64,000 nucleotides of DNA. Source: Rhabditoides inermis. Taxonomy: Eukaryota > Nematoda > Chromadorea > Rhabditida > Rhabditidae. A program made the position numbers and the translations under genes. The notes below the pieces were generated by a model. It did not search any database, had not been told where the DNA came from, and was given only the letters and a program-made list of their open reading frames with translations. This document shows, in pieces, positions 63,560 through 64,000 of the stretch. Within the stretch, counting starts at the first letter, position 1. Every line of letters starts with the position of its first letter. The stretch is taken from NCBI GenBank assembly GCA_963966185.1, contig CAWZYM010000028.1, forward strand, positions 124,001 through 188,000, written 5' to 3'.

Positions 63560-64000
63560 CTACCTTTCCAGTTTGTTGCCCTGGACGAGTCTGGAGATGG
63601 CGACGGCAACGTCGAGTACAAGCTCATCAACACAGAACGTGAGAATTATTGGTGTTGAATTTTTTGCACTGTGGTTTTCTAGCGCCCGGCTACTTCACAG
63701 TCGACCCGGAGTCGGGAGTCGTGCGCACCGCCGTCAAGAAGTTCAAGGTGATCGTCCTCTTACCAGTTCATTCATGTTCACCCATGTGATTCTAGAGCGG
63801 TGAGACATACCGGGTGTTCGTGCAAGCCACCGACAGGACACCGACGGACAACTCGACGAGTCAGGTACGGAGAGAGAGGGGGGAGAGAAAGAGGCAGGTA
63901 GAGGAGGAGAGGACCACCCACGTCGCTTGCAGGACTCCGAGGTGGCAGTTCTTGAGATCCTGGCAGGCGACCGCCCCCCACAGTTCGCCAAACAGCAATA
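57601..64000 (+). CDS. hmr-1: Classical cadherin, HMR-1/CadN type, 5' part
   Basis: Exons 57601-57672, 58492-58638, 58680-58795, 58875-59061, 59112-59272, 59372-59431, 59625-59769, 59812-59949, 59989-60148, 63377-63501, 63572-63638, 63683-63747, 63796-63864 and 63933 to beyond the edge; ~526 residues visible. The first exon is a signal peptide ending ACHSQ. Divergent extracellular repeats follow, with HKFHVVARDAIGQ, EDGSLELTKPLNYEKTKDVHYTI, VQTIHVVVVDVDEPPAFVNGP, FVALDESGDGDGNVEYKL, YFTVDPESGVVRT and YRVFVQATD. The DVDEPP(A/Y)FVN...P..AVV stretch and the segment after it match the start of the long extracellular region of Drosophila N-cadherin, whose nematode counterpart is HMR-1B. The product is a single-pass Ca2+-dependent adhesion receptor that would bind catenins through its tail, which lies outside the window. 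A 3.2 kb intron (60149-63376) splits the region. Confidence 0.85.
57803..57864. repeat. (GA)n microsatellite, cadherin intron 1
   Basis: About 60 nt of GA with one GGGATA interruption near 57820. Confidence 0.95.
58801..58858. repeat. (CT)n microsatellite, cadherin intron
   Basis: CT with a few TTT interruptions fills the 79-nt intron 58796-58874 right after the gtgagt donor. Confidence 0.95.
60149..63376 (+). other. Large cadherin intron without recognised exons
   Basis: Phase joins 60148 (phase 1) directly to 63377. The interior has CT runs (60768-60806), a GGA-rich stretch (61025-61075), and GA runs (62166-62198, 62280-62320). Several short open frames lack family similarity. May contain an internal promoter, not demonstrable here. 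Confidence 0.5.

Overview
This window is eukaryotic and looks like nematode nuclear DNA. Genes are cut into many short exons (often 50-130 nt) by introns that are often only 30-60 nt. Many start codons sit 0-3 nt behind a TTTCAG-like acceptor, as expected for spliced-leader trans-splicing. Most families found here have a recognisable nematode orthologue. GA/CT dinucleotide runs fill introns throughout. The very high exon density would fit a diplogastrid or similar rhabditine nematode better than Caenorhabditis; that placement is inference only. Most lone open frames in the window are read-through of GA/CT repeats or shadows of real exons.

Layout, left to right: the 3' part of a translation initiation factor eIF1 gene (+), with an intronless GPI mannosyltransferase 3 (PIG-B) gene nested in its second visible intron on the same strand; a tensin gene (+, about 48 exons, 17 kb); a globin gene with a long N-terminal extension (+), whose 4.4 kb intron carries a tandem pair of repeat elements; the PP2A B55 regulatory subunit (-); an intergenic inverted-repeat element with a reverse transcriptase remnant; a saposin-like secreted peptide (+) and a small secreted phospholipase A2-like protein (+); a prenylated PP1-targeting ankyrin protein of the PPP1R16 (TIMAP/MYPT3) family (-); 5.3 kb without a recognised gene; a MARVEL-type four-pass membrane protein (+); CCDC174 (+); a DPP8/9-type prolyl dipeptidase (+); a single-Tudor-domain protein (-); and the 5' part of a classical cadherin gene (hmr-1/CadN type, +) that runs off the right edge.

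The genes do not form one pathway. Loose themes are cell adhesion and cytoskeleton (tensin, cadherin, the PP1-targeting subunit) and phosphatase control (B55, PPP1R16, and the catalytically dead phosphatase fold of tensin). Two neighbouring small secreted proteins are likely gut or defence effectors.

Exon models were built by hand from splice signals, reading phase and family homology, so individual boundaries may be off by a few bases. One tensin junction (7523-8652) does not close in phase. No complete new multi-gene system was recognised. The best candidates for unusual biology are the nested PIG-B gene, the frequent GAG/AAG 3' splice sites, a 30-nt intron, the tandem element pair and the inverted-repeat element.
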